From positions 1-58,601 of the forward strand of contig CAKPWR010000007.1 in NCBI GenBank assembly GCA_934196725.1: DNA of 58,601 nt. The letters run 5' to 3'. The position numbers were made by a program, and so were the translations under genes. Below the pieces are notes generated by a model. The model was given only the letters and a program-made list of their open reading frames with translations. It did no database searches and had not been told where the DNA came from. Of this stretch, positions 34,129 through 42,108 are shown piece by piece (within the stretch, counting starts at the first letter, position 1; each line of letters begins with the position of its first letter). The stretch comes from an uncultured Prevotella sp. GTDB lineage: Bacteria; Bacteroidota; Bacteroidia; Bacteroidales; Bacteroidaceae.

Positions 34129-35586
34129 ATGATGAAAAAATATTTAATGCTTTATGCATTCTTAATGACCACCCTTTCGTTGCTGGCTCACGATGACAGG
34201 GTTACAAATTTTGAGCAGATGATGCGATTGCCTCTCGTCACGGAGACCGATATGGTGTCTTTCCCCGGCGGCAAGTGCATGATGTATCGTCTCTATCTCA
34301 AGGATAAGGATCTGATGAATACGCCTTATTCCGTAGAGCGTCCGGAGGAGTTTCTCTCTTCCCGTTCCATAGAGCGCCGCAAGCGTCAGGGACTTCCCGT
34401 CGACGTGACCGACCTCCCCGTAGCTCCTGCCTATCTCAAGGCTGTGAGCGATGCAGGCATCGAGATAGTTGGCAAGAGCAAATGGAACAATACCCTGCTG
34501 GTCCGCATCCACAAGGAGAAGGAACTGCGGAAGCTGGAGGGGTTGAATTTCATCACCCAGACCATGAAGGTCTTTGAAGCGCCCGATTCCGTTACCCAGC
34601 GTGTGCGTTCCTCCGTTAGAAAGGGAAATAACGACTGGACGAGCGACGGTTCCGGCGAATATGGTGCGGCTAAGGACCAGCTGAAATCCTTGAATGGCGA
34701 GAAGCTCCATGCCAATAATTATCGAGGCAGGGGCTTGATGATAGCCGTCTTTGACGGTGGATTCATGAACGTGGATAAGATTCCTGCGCTTCATGGCATT
34801 CAGCTGGCAGGCATCCGTGATTTCGTGGTGCCTGAATCCAAGAATATCTTCGCTGAGATGGAGCATGGAACGATGGTTCTCTCTACGATGGCTGCCAACC
34901 AGCCTGATGTTTATATCGGTGTGGCTCCGGATGCGCAGTATCTGCTGGTTCGTTGTGAGGACGAGCGCACCGAGAGTCTTGCCGAGGAAGATTACTGGGC
35001 TGAGGCTGCGGAATATGCTGACAGCTGCGGAGTGGATATTATCAATTCCTCCTTGGGTTATCATGGTTTCGATGATGCGAAGATGAATCATCATTATTAT
35101 GAGCAGGATGGCAATACAGCACTTATCTCGCGTTCGGCTTCGATGTGCGCCGACAAGGGAATCGTCTGCGTCAACTCTGCCGGAAACGACGGTATGGGCA
35201 GTTGGAAGAAGATTAATTTCCCTGCCGATGCAAAGGATATTCTTACCGTAGGAAGCATCAACGAAATGGGTGTGAATGCGGCTTTCAGTGCCGTAGGACC
35301 TACGGTCGATGGAAGAATCAAGCCCGATGTGATGGCGTATGGAAGTCCTACCGCGGTGATTACGGGCAGGGGAAGCATCATCAATGATAACGGTACTTCG
35401 TTCTCCTCGCCGCTGATTGCGGGCATGGTGGCTTGTCTCTGGCAGGCGCTCCCCCACAAGACAGCCAAGCAGATTATCAAGCTCGTGAAATTGGCTGGAG
35501 ATAATCAGCAGCACCCCGATAATGTCTTCGGATATGGTGTTCCTGATTTCTGGAAGGCTTATCAGACGGGGAAAGCGATTAAGTAA
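34129..35586 (+). CDS. S8 family (subtilisin-like) secreted serine protease
   Basis: A 485-residue exported protease: signal peptide (about residues 1-20), an N-terminal propeptide-like region (to about 195), then the S8 domain. The catalytic triad is visible: Asp 209 in IAVFDGGF, His 246 in EHGTMVLSTM and Ser 424 in GTSFSSPLIAG. VNSAGNDG carries the oxyanion Asn. The chain ends soon after the catalytic domain (KAYQTGKAIK), with no visible type IX sorting domain, so it is probably periplasmic or not type IX cargo. ATG 34132 is an equal alternative start. Confidence 0.93.
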   Translation: MMKKYLMLYAFLMTTLSLLAHDDRVTNFEQMMRLPLVTETDMVSFPGGKCMMYRLYLKDKDLMNTPYSVERPEEFLSSRSIERRKRQGLPVDVTDLPVAPAYLKAVSDAGIEIVGKSKWNNTLLVRIHKEKELRKLEGLNFITQTMKVFEAPDSVTQRVRSSVRKGNNDWTSDGSGEYGAAKDQLKSLNGEKLHANNYRGRGLMIAVFDGGFMNVDKIPALHGIQLAGIRDFVVPESKNIFAEMEHGTMVLSTMAANQPDVYIGVAPDAQYLLVRCEDERTESLAEEDYWAEAAEYADSCGVDIINSSLGYHGFDDAKMNHHYYEQDGNTALISRSASMCADKGIVCVNSAGNDGMGSWKKINFPADAKDILTVGSINEMGVNAAFSAVGPTVDGRIKPDVMAYGSPTAVITGRGSIINDNGTSFSSPLIAGMVACLWQALPHKTAKQIIKLVKLAGDNQQHPDNVFGYGVPDFWKAYQTGKAIK

Positions 35587-35587
35587 A

Positions 35588-35735
35588 CTTGGAACTTTGA
35601 ACTTTGAACTTTATGATTAGCTTTGCTGCTATATGATAGGGGAAGTTCCAGGGGGCTAAGTACCAAGTAATAGTATTCATAAAGTTCAAAGTTCAAAGCT
35701 CAAAGTTCAAAGCTCAAAGTTCAAAGCTCAATGTT
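35588..35735. repeat. GTTCAAAGT junction repeat, two opposed arms
   Basis: The left arm (35588-35620) reads TTGAACTTTGAACTTTATGAT. The right arm (35679-35735) reads ATAAAGTTCAAAGTTCAAAG and then three GCTCAAAGTTCAAA-type copies. The arms are inverted relative to each other, and the last copy provides the xseA start. Confidence 0.85.
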
Positions 35736-37047
35736 CAAAGTAAAAAGATTTTCTCTATATGAATTGAATTCTATAGTCAGAGACATCATTTCGATGTCCT
35801 TGCCCGATAGCTATTGGGTGGAAGCGGAACTCTCTGAGGCTCGCGAGGGCTATGGTGGGCACTGCTATCTGGAGCTCATCGAGAAGGACGAGCGCTCCAA
35901 TACGCCGATAGCCAAGGCGCACGCCGCCTGCTGGCGCAACCGCTGGATGCTCATCAAGCCGAACTTCGAACGAGTGACGGGACAGCGCATTCATGCAGGC
36001 ATGAAGGTGCTGCTCAAGGTTCATGCCCAGTTTCATGAGAACTACGGCTTCTCATGGATTGTGGATGACATCGATCCCAACTATACGATGGGAGATATGG
36101 CTCGCAAGCGGTTGGAAATCATCAATACGCTGAAGGCAGAAGGCGTTTTCGAACTCCAGAAGGAGCTGGTTCTCCCGATGTTCTGCCAGCGCATCGCCGT
36201 CATTTCGAGTGCCACGGCTGCTGGATATGGCGATTTCTGCAATCAGCTTGCCGATAACGACTATGGCTTGCAGTTCACCACCCGTCTCTTTCCTGCCACG
36301 ATGCAGGGCGAGGGAGTGGAGCAGAGCGTCATTGCGGCACTGGACAGTATCAATGCCGAATGGGAGGAGTTTGATTGCGTGGTCATCATTCGAGGTGGAG
36401 GAGCCACCAGCGACCTCTCCGGTTTCGATACCCTGGCGCTTGCCGAGAATGTGGCGAATTTCCCGCTGCCTATCATCACGGGAATCGGACATGAGAGAGA
36501 TGAGAGCGTGCTCGATATGATTTCCTTCCAGCGTGTGAAGACGCCTACGGCTGCCGCTGCCTTCCTCATCAATCATCTTACTGAGGTCTATGCCCGGGTG
36601 ATGAATGCGCAGGAGGCTATCGTGCAGAACGTGAAGCACCGGTTGCAGGTGGAGAAGATGAGGCTTGAGAGGTTGAGCAACACCATTCCGGTTCAGTTCT
36701 CGCTGGTAAAAACGCGTCAGGGGGCTTATCTCGACCGTCTGATGAGCCGTCTCAGCTCGAATGTCCAGTCGAAAGTATCGAATGCCCAGCGCCGTTTGGA
36801 GATTCTCTCGCAGAACATCCAGCCGGTATTGGAAAGGAAAATGCTCAACGAGAGTCATCGTCTGCAGCTCCTCGCTCAGCGCATTCAGGCGCAGGACCCC
36901 GAATTATTGCTGAAACGTGGCTACAGCATCACGCTGAAAGATGGCAAGAGCGTCCGTTCTGCCTCGCAGCTGAAGCCTGGTGACATCATTGAAACGAGGT
37001 TCGCCGAGGGCAATGTGAAGTCGGAAGTACAAAAAAACAACTGTTAA
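35731..37047 (+). CDS. xseA: Exodeoxyribonuclease VII large subunit
   Basis: A 438-residue nuclease subunit that degrades single-stranded DNA. It has an N-terminal OB-fold (about 5-105, SLYELNSIVRDIIS...), the catalytic region (about 125-400, including RIAVISSATAAGYGDF, IIRGGGATSDLSGFD and ITGIGHERDESVLD with metal-binding residues) and a coiled-coil helical region (about 280-385). PELLLKRGYSITLKDGK is the usual late motif. The start codon is inside a GTTCAAAGT repeat (MFKV) and the last residues, QKNNC, come from the start of a GTTAAC repeat. xseB follows 33 bp later. Confidence 0.95.
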   Translation: MFKVKRFSLYELNSIVRDIISMSLPDSYWVEAELSEAREGYGGHCYLELIEKDERSNTPIAKAHAACWRNRWMLIKPNFERVTGQRIHAGMKVLLKVHAQFHENYGFSWIVDDIDPNYTMGDMARKRLEIINTLKAEGVFELQKELVLPMFCQRIAVISSATAAGYGDFCNQLADNDYGLQFTTRLFPATMQGEGVEQSVIAALDSINAEWEEFDCVVIIRGGGATSDLSGFDTLALAENVANFPLPIITGIGHERDESVLDMISFQRVKTPTAAAAFLINHLTEVYARVMNAQEAIVQNVKHRLQVEKMRLERLSNTIPVQFSLVKTRQGAYLDRLMSRLSSNVQSKVSNAQRRLEILSQNIQPVLERKMLNESHRLQLLAQRIQAQDPELLLKRGYSITLKDGKSVRSASQLKPGDIIETRFAEGNVKSEVQKNNC

Positions 37048-37067
37048 CTGTTAACCTGTTAACTCCA
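37030..37067. repeat. GTTAAC triplet repeat between xseA and xseB
   Basis: CAAAAAAACAACTGTTAACTGTTAACCTGTTAAC; the first half is coding (end of xseA) and the stop codon is inside the first GTTAAC. Confidence 0.8.
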
Positions 37068-37080
37068 AACAAAATAAATT

Positions 37081-37275
37081 ATGGCAAAAGAAGAAATGAA
37101 ATATGAGCAAGCCGTAAGAGAGCTTGAGCAAATTGTAGAAAGAATGGAGAATGATGAGCTCGATATCGACCAGCTCTCCGAGCAGTTGAAGCGTGCCAAG
37201 ACCCTGGTGAAGCTCTGCAAGGACAAACTCACCAAGACGGATGAGGAAATCAGAAAGCTCCTCAGCGAGGATTGA
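37081..37275 (+). CDS. xseB: Exodeoxyribonuclease VII small subunit
   Basis: A 64-residue helical protein matching the XseB family (YEQAVRELEQIVERMENDELDIDQLSEQLKRA is the core). It binds the large subunit in several copies to form active exonuclease VII. The length is normal, and xseA-xseB order and spacing support one operon. Confidence 0.93.
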   Translation: MAKEEMKYEQAVRELEQIVERMENDELDIDQLSEQLKRAKTLVKLCKDKLTKTDEEIRKLLSED

Positions 37276-37281
37276 TGCTTG

Positions 37282-37555
37282 TTTCGACGGATTTTCAATC
37301 CGCCGCCTGTCCTGTGCCTTCTCCCTCTCTGTTTCGGCGGATTTGCAATCCGCCGCCGTACAGGTAACTATTGCGGATTTGTAATCCGCTAAAAGGACCG
37401 GCGCAAGAACGAAAAAGAACCAGTTTCGGCGGATTTGCAATCTGCCGCCTGTCCTGTGCCTTCTCCCTCTCTGTTTCGGCGGATTTGCAATCCGCCGCCG
37501 TACAGGTTACTATTGCGGATTTGTAATCCGCTAAAAGGACCGGCGCAAGAATAAA
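37282..37555. repeat. Two tandem 141-bp units of GCGGATTTGCAATCCGC palindromes
   Basis: Unit 1 is 37282-37422 and unit 2 starts at 37423. Each has three palindromes (for example GGCGGATT-TGC-AATCCGCC at 37336-37354, and GCGGATT-TGT-AATCCGC) plus shared spacers CCTGTCCTGTGCCTTCTC and AAAAGGACCGGCGCAAGAA. The gap 37276-37712 holds this and the ilvE promoter only. Confidence 0.9.
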
Positions 37556-37642
37556 ATAGCCCATAAATTTGGCAAAAATATGCCTTAAAATGGCAGAAAT
37601 GAATAAAATGATAACGTTTTCATTAAAAAGATTGCAAAATAG

Positions 37643-37673
37643 TTGCAGATTAATAGAATATTTTGTACTTTTG
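37643..37673 (+). promoter_or_regulatory. Promoter of ilvE
   Basis: TTG (37643-37645), 20 nt, TACTTTTG (37666-37673), 39 bp before the ATG. Confidence 0.8.
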
Positions 37674-37712
37674 CATTCAAAATATTAGTGGAACATTAAA
37701 AATATAGATGTT

Positions 37713-38729
37713 ATGAAAGACTTAGATTGGTCTAATTTGTCATTTGGCTATCGCCAGACTGACTACAATGTTCGCTGTTACTATCGCGACGGCAAATGGG
37801 GCGAAATAGAAGTTTGCTCTGATGAGTATTTGAAATTGCACATGGCTGCAACCTGTCTGCACTATGGTCAGGAGGCATTCGAGGGCTTGAAGGCTTATCG
37901 TTGCCCAGACGGTAAGGTGCGCGTGTTCCGTATGGACGAGAACGCTAAGCGCTTGCAGAGCACATGTCGCGGCATTCTGATGCCAGAGGTGCCTACAGAA
38001 ATGTTCGAGGAGATGGTGAAGAAGGTGGTCCGCCTCAACCAGGAGTGGATTCCTACCTACGAGAGCGGTGCTACGCTCTATATCCGTCCGCTGCTCATCG
38101 GTACAAGCGCTCAGGTGGGTGTTCATCCTGCTACTGAGTATTGCTTCCTCATCTTCGTAACTCCAGTAGGTCCATACTTCAAGGGTGGATTCTCTACCAA
38201 CCCATACGTCATCATCCGTGATTTCGACCGCTCTGCTCCTCTCGGAACAGGTATCTATAAGGTAGGTGGTAACTACGCTGCTTCCCTCAGAGCCAACAAT
38301 ATAGCTCACGAGAAGGGTTATGCATGCGAGTTCTATCTCGACGCCAAGGAGAAGAAATACATGGACGAGTGTGGTGCTGCCAACTTCTTCGGTATCAAGA
38401 ACAATACATACGTTACTCCTAAGAGTACCTCTATCCTCCCATCTATCACCAACAAGAGCTTGATGCAGTTGGCTGAGGATCTCGGTATGAAGGTGGAGCG
38501 CCGTCAGATTCCTGAGGATGAGTTGGATACATTCGAGGAGGCTGGTGCATGCGGTACAGCTGCCGTTATCAGCCCTATCAGCTACATCGACGACCTCGAT
38601 ACAGGCAAGCGTTACAACTTCGGTGAGAAGCCAGGTCCTATCTCTAAGCACCTCTATGATACCCTCCGTGGAATCCAGTATGGTACTATCGAGGACAAGC
38701 ACGGTTGGACAACCGTAGTTATTGAGTAA
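37713..38729 (+). CDS. ilvE: Branched-chain amino acid aminotransferase
   Basis: A 338-residue PLP enzyme of fold type IV that transaminates leucine, isoleucine and valine. YGQEAFEGLKAYRCPDGKVRVFR is the family opening, the Schiff-base lysine is K183 in GIYKVGGNYAASL, and EFYLDAKEKKYMDECGAANFF carries the conserved Glu that binds the pyridine nitrogen. The length fits the family. It is monocistronic: own promoter upstream and a terminator at 38759-38799. Confidence 0.95.
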   Translation: MKDLDWSNLSFGYRQTDYNVRCYYRDGKWGEIEVCSDEYLKLHMAATCLHYGQEAFEGLKAYRCPDGKVRVFRMDENAKRLQSTCRGILMPEVPTEMFEEMVKKVVRLNQEWIPTYESGATLYIRPLLIGTSAQVGVHPATEYCFLIFVTPVGPYFKGGFSTNPYVIIRDFDRSAPLGTGIYKVGGNYAASLRANNIAHEKGYACEFYLDAKEKKYMDECGAANFFGIKNNTYVTPKSTSILPSITNKSLMQLAEDLGMKVERRQIPEDELDTFEEAGACGTAAVISPISYIDDLDTGKRYNFGEKPGPISKHLYDTLRGIQYGTIEDKHGWTTVVIE

Positions 38730-38758
38730 AAACCAATAAGAGATAATATTAAGTTCAG

Positions 38759-38799
38759 AGCACTTTGAGGAGTTTTCGCTTCTTGGAGTGCTTTTTTTA
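38759..38799 (+). terminator. Terminator of ilvE
   Basis: AGCACT pairs with AGTGCT with a partly paired interior, followed by T7. Confidence 0.8.
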
Positions 38800-38809
38800 G
38801 CTTTTTCCC

Positions 38810-38839
38810 TTGGAGTTTCACAAAAATATCGTAACTTTG
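38810..38839 (+). promoter_or_regulatory. Promoter of the DUF4160/DUF2442 pair
   Basis: TTG (38810-38812), 19 nt, TAACTTTG (38832-38839), 36 bp before the first start codon. Confidence 0.75.
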
Positions 38840-38875
38840 CCGCAGAATATATAACTTCTTAAAAAAATAGAGGAT

Positions 38876-39130
38876 ATGAGTCCTAAATTTAAAGAATTAA
38901 ATGGATTTGTGTTCAAAATCTATTCCAATGAGGAAAAGAGAATGCATATCCATATAGTTAAGGCTGAAAATGAAGCAAAGTTTTGGTTGGAACCAGAGAT
39001 AGAGCTTGCAGAAAATTTCGGATTTAATAGTAAAGAATTAAGTTTCATAGAAAAAATACTTAGAGAATATGGAGACGATTTTAAAATCAAATTCGCAAGA
39101 CACACAGGTAAGAGTCTTGATGATAAATGA
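38876..39130 (+). CDS. DUF4160 domain-containing protein (possible toxin-antitoxin partner)
   Basis: An 84-residue protein matching DUF4160: FKIYSNEEKRMHIHIVKAENEAKFWLEP, with a central histidine pair (HIH), then a short helical region with FGFNSKELSFIEKILREYG. DUF4160 genes are often next to DUF2442 genes and the pair is suspected to be a toxin-antitoxin-like module; function is unproven. The coding sequence is markedly more AT-rich than the neighbouring ilvE, suggesting acquisition. It overlaps the next gene by 11 bp. Confidence 0.82.
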   Translation: MSPKFKELNGFVFKIYSNEEKRMHIHIVKAENEAKFWLEPEIELAENFGFNSKELSFIEKILREYGDDFKIKFARHTGKSLDDK

Positions 39131-39353
39131 TAAAGGAATTATGCTTTCTGTAAAGGGGAACGATTATTTCATTTCGTATAATCGGATTCCTTGGATGAAG
39201 AATGCATGTATTTCTGATGCTCTTGATGTTCAGATGAGTGGAAGAAACGCAATAGAATGGCCTAAATTGGACATTGATTTGGAGATTGATAGTTTGAAGC
39301 ACCCTGAGCGTTATCCTCTTATTATGAAGAGAAATGATTTGGATGTATTCTAA
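39120..39353 (+). CDS. DUF2442 domain-containing protein (possible toxin-antitoxin partner)
   Basis: A 77-residue protein matching DUF2442: a beta-rich opening (IMLSVKGNDYFISYNRIPWM), then RNAIEWPKLDIDLEIDSLKHPERYPL, the usual pattern ending in a helix. ATG 39120 is chosen because GGTAAGAG precedes it and the region upstream is the end of the DUF4160 frame; a longer frame from 39069 would overlap DUF4160 by 62 bp. It ends 16 bp before a terminator, so the two genes form a closed two-gene unit. Confidence 0.8.
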   Translation: MINDKGIMLSVKGNDYFISYNRIPWMKNACISDALDVQMSGRNAIEWPKLDIDLEIDSLKHPERYPLIMKRNDLDVF

Positions 39354-39369
39354 TAAAGATAAATACCAT

Positions 39370-39408
39370 AGCCTTTCAGCATTCCCCTTTGCTGAGAGGC
39401 TTTTTTTC
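39370..39408 (+). terminator. Terminator of the DUF4160/DUF2442 pair
   Basis: AGCCTTTCAGC pairs with GCTGAGAGGCT (one G-U), followed by T7. Confidence 0.85.
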
Positions 39409-39785
39409 TTTTTAAGGCAAGAGGGGGTTAACAGAGTTAACAGTTAACAGCTGTTTTTTCCTACCTCCCCCTCGCGTACCTTATATAATAATAAATATAT
39501 ATATACTTATTTTAATATGTGTGGGGGTGGGGGTATGCATTTTTTGGGGTGTTAACTGTTAACCCTGTTAACCCTGCCCCTCTTTCGTGCTTACTCTATG
39601 CTTCCTGATAGATAACTCATAGAGTTGGGAGGAAAGAAACTATGAGTTAGTATTTTTAATGTGTTTTTGCCTTTATTATTGCTTGGTAAGCAGGAATGGA
39701 AGCGCTATTTAACCGTCTCTTATATAGAGTATTAGCCATTATTTATGGCAAGCCTTGGTCATCATTTATGGCAAGCCTCGGTCAT
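39409..39785. other. Intergenic stretch, repeats only
   Basis: Contains two GTTAAC repeat modules (39427-39456 and 39550-39576, the latter in the opposite orientation), a GTGGGGGTGGGGG run, and a 23-bp direct repeat (CATTATTTATGGCAAGCCT type, 39737-39759 and 39760-39782). No gene is visible. Confidence 0.7.
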
Positions 39786-39816
39786 AAAAGAAGCCCCTGC
39801 TTTGAAGCAGAGGCTT
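39786..39816 (-). terminator. Terminator of the GH115-like gene
   Basis: On the minus strand AAGCCTCTGC pairs with GCAGGGGCTT just after the stop codon, then CTTTTAT. Confidence 0.65.
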
Positions 39817-39820
39817 GCAT

Positions 39821-41947
39821 TTATCTCGCTACTGGGAAGACGTAATATTCTCTATCCACATCAAAATCCACTACCCACTGGTCGATAATTACGTTATCAT
39901 CCAATGCCTTGATTTCGATGGTGTGGTTGCCGCTAGACAGCGTAACGTAGAAATTCTTGAGGGATTGGCCTCTCCAATGGTCGAATTTCCATTCCTTTGA
40001 ATTGAAAATTTCCTTCATCTGGCACACTACCGGCTCGGCACGGTCGATGCTCACACTCACCCTCATGTTCTTCAGATTATCCAAATAACATGGTATTACA
40101 GCCAGCGTAAATCTCGCATCACCGCCATTTCTGCAATAGAATGTATAGTTGAGCGTGGCTCCCTTAGGCAGTTTAACAGCCTTGTTGCTGTGTCCCAGGA
40201 GCGGAATCAGTCTGATGCGCTCAGCGTCCTTTCCCTGGCTCTGAGGGGCGTTATAGCCCTTTTGCCACTCGTAGGCATTCCTGGCGATGATGTCGTTGGT
40301 GTAGGTAGAGAGCGCGAGGAAATCGGTATTCCGGTTGAAGGCTTCTGTCATCAGCGATTTGATTTCGTTGGCTCTGAGCGTGCCCGGCAGCTGCGGAGCC
40401 TGCATCTCTGAGGCTTTGCTGTCGATGAAGTTCGCCCATTTCCCCTTGCCAATCCTTGCATAATAGGCATTGAGCTGCTTCAGCGTATTGTAGGCGTTGA
40501 GACTGACGGCTGCTGCTGCCTTCGCTTCATCGTCCTTGTAGAAAAGTCCCGGACGGGCGATATGGCGGGCTTCCTGCGCCTCTAATTCCTTCTCGGCGAT
40601 AAGGGCTGCAGAGAAGATAGGATACTTCACAATCTCGAAGAAACCGTCTTTCTGACCGGCTGGCAGGGTGCGCTCGATGGCTGCAGCCTTCGCCTTCAGC
40701 TGGTCGAAATAGTAGAGATGACGTTCCAGCTCATTTCCGAACTCTCCTGAATGGAATTCCGTATCGCCGTAAGGCATGATCATATAGGCCGGCTGGCGGA
40801 TGCTGGTAAGGCGATAGTATTCTTCCATCAGAGGCGCGATTTTCTTGCCTGTAGCGGCTCCAAAAAGGTTGCTGAGCCAATTGCCTAGATAACTCTTGCA
40901 ATCCTGCGACAGAGCGTTTTTATCCCATGCCAGATCCATCATCATTGACAGTTGCAGCGATGCTGTCAGCGGATTGGATAGGTTGGCTATCCAGGCGCAA
41001 TCCTCGTCGTTGTGGACTGTAGAGCGGTGCGATTTGTCACGATGACCGCTCTTGGTCTCCAGGTAATCCCTGTTGTTCAGCATTTCGAGCAGCAGTCCCG
41101 GAGCCGTTTGTCCCATCTCCATCTGGTTGTTGTCGCAAACCATCTTCACGTTCTCGATGGTCTTTCTGCGCTTTTTCTTGTGCTTCTTGCCCGTCAGTTC
41201 CGTCACCTTGTAGTTGTCGGCCAGACAGACGTCAAAGCTGTCTACAACCGCTTTATTGTAGGCTGCATCGTGCTTTCCGTCTACCTTCCAGAGGGTGTTG
41301 CATTTCAGTCTCAGCATCAGTCTTGCGATGCGGCTATAGTTCTTCGGGTTCATCCATTGGCTTCCGTTGAGCGCCAGTCCTCTGAATTCTATCCTCGGAA
41401 TCTCCAGCCATTCCTGTTTGGAAGGGGTAGAGATGGAACTGTGTGGCTGAGGCTGAAGGTCGTGCCACGCCATGAAGGGAGTGACACCAGCCATCTGAGA
41501 CAGCTGCATGATGGCGTAGGCGGTGCCTCGGGCGTTGCTTCCTACCACGATGAGGCGGTTCTTCCTCACTCCGATGTAGAAGGCGTCCTTGGCGGTTATG
41601 AACTGATGCAGCGGAATCTTGAGCTTTTCAACAGCCGAAAACTCCTTGTTCGAGAGCAGATCGAGCTGATAGATCTGTATCGGAGCGTTCGATTTCTCCC
41701 TGGCTTCTAAACCGGTAACCGCTTTCATGTCGTTGGCAAACTCTCTGAGCGCTATTTTCACAACGGGTGCTGTCGTGGCGTTGATAGAGTAGGTCACTCT
41801 GCCGTTGTTGTCGGTCCAATAAACCTTGGGGGCAACGGCCTGTGCTTCTGTTTTCTTGCTTCTGTTTGAGGTTAGGGCATTGACTGGAAGGCAAGAGAAG
41901 CAGGCCAAGGTCAATGCAGCCCCTATTATAATCTTTTTATAGTTCAT
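39821..41947 (-). CDS. GH115-family-like protein lacking the central catalytic region
   Basis: A 708-residue exported protein (signal peptide about 1-25, with a possible lipobox CFSC). The N-terminal GH115 alpha/beta domain (IALREFANDMKAVTG, IGVRKNRLIVVGSNARGTAYAIMQLSQMAGVTPF) is followed by RIEFRGLALNGSQWMNPKNYSRIARLMLRLKCNTLW. The canonical segment holding the catalytic GMRGDGD-type motif is absent; the chain passes through a Lys-rich bridge (GKKHKKKRRKTIE) to DCAWIANLSNPLTASLQLSMMMDLAWD. The C-terminal GH115 beta domain is present. GH115 enzymes are xylan alpha-glucuronidases of about 830-960 residues; this is likely altered or inactive. Start 41947 is used because the promoter -7 is at 42011-42018. 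Confidence 0.78.
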   Translation of the reverse strand: MNYKKIIIGAALTLACFSCLPVNALTSNRSKKTEAQAVAPKVYWTDNNGRVTYSINATTAPVVKIALREFANDMKAVTGLEAREKSNAPIQIYQLDLLSNKEFSAVEKLKIPLHQFITAKDAFYIGVRKNRLIVVGSNARGTAYAIMQLSQMAGVTPFMAWHDLQPQPHSSISTPSKQEWLEIPRIEFRGLALNGSQWMNPKNYSRIARLMLRLKCNTLWKVDGKHDAAYNKAVVDSFDVCLADNYKVTELTGKKHKKKRRKTIENVKMVCDNNQMEMGQTAPGLLLEMLNNRDYLETKSGHRDKSHRSTVHNDEDCAWIANLSNPLTASLQLSMMMDLAWDKNALSQDCKSYLGNWLSNLFGAATGKKIAPLMEEYYRLTSIRQPAYMIMPYGDTEFHSGEFGNELERHLYYFDQLKAKAAAIERTLPAGQKDGFFEIVKYPIFSAALIAEKELEAQEARHIARPGLFYKDDEAKAAAAVSLNAYNTLKQLNAYYARIGKGKWANFIDSKASEMQAPQLPGTLRANEIKSLMTEAFNRNTDFLALSTYTNDIIARNAYEWQKGYNAPQSQGKDAERIRLIPLLGHSNKAVKLPKGATLNYTFYCRNGGDARFTLAVIPCYLDNLKNMRVSVSIDRAEPVVCQMKEIFNSKEWKFDHWRGQSLKNFYVTLSSGNHTIEIKALDDNVIIDQWVVDFDVDREYYVFPVAR

Positions 41948-42010
41948 TTCTTTGCGTTTTAAACGGGTTGGTCGTGGATAAGTGTGAAATCTCCACATTT
42001 CTCCAATCTG

Positions 42011-42018
42011 CAAAGGTA
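42011..42018 (-). promoter_or_regulatory. -7 element for the GH115-like gene
   Basis: TACCTTTG on the minus strand. Transcription would begin near 42004, which excludes the in-frame upstream start at 42013 and supports ATG 41947. Confidence 0.55.
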
Positions 42019-42057
42019 CATAAAAGTGTTTAATATCTGAAATTATTTAGTTTTTAT

Positions 42058-42088
42058 TTGCTTATTACATTATTTATTGTTACTTTTG
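42058..42088 (+). promoter_or_regulatory. Promoter of the Mrp/ApbC gene
   Basis: TTG (42058-42060), 20 nt, TACTTTTG (42081-42088). The TTG at 42058 is also in frame with the gene but is a promoter element, so the gene starts at ATG 42109. Confidence 0.8.
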
Positions 42089-42108
42089 CACAAATAAACA
42101 AAAGAATT

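Noticed and set aside
42058..42108. Extended N-terminus of the Mrp/ApbC protein from TTG 42058
   Set aside because: The TTG is the -33 promoter element and the -7 element lies within the extension.
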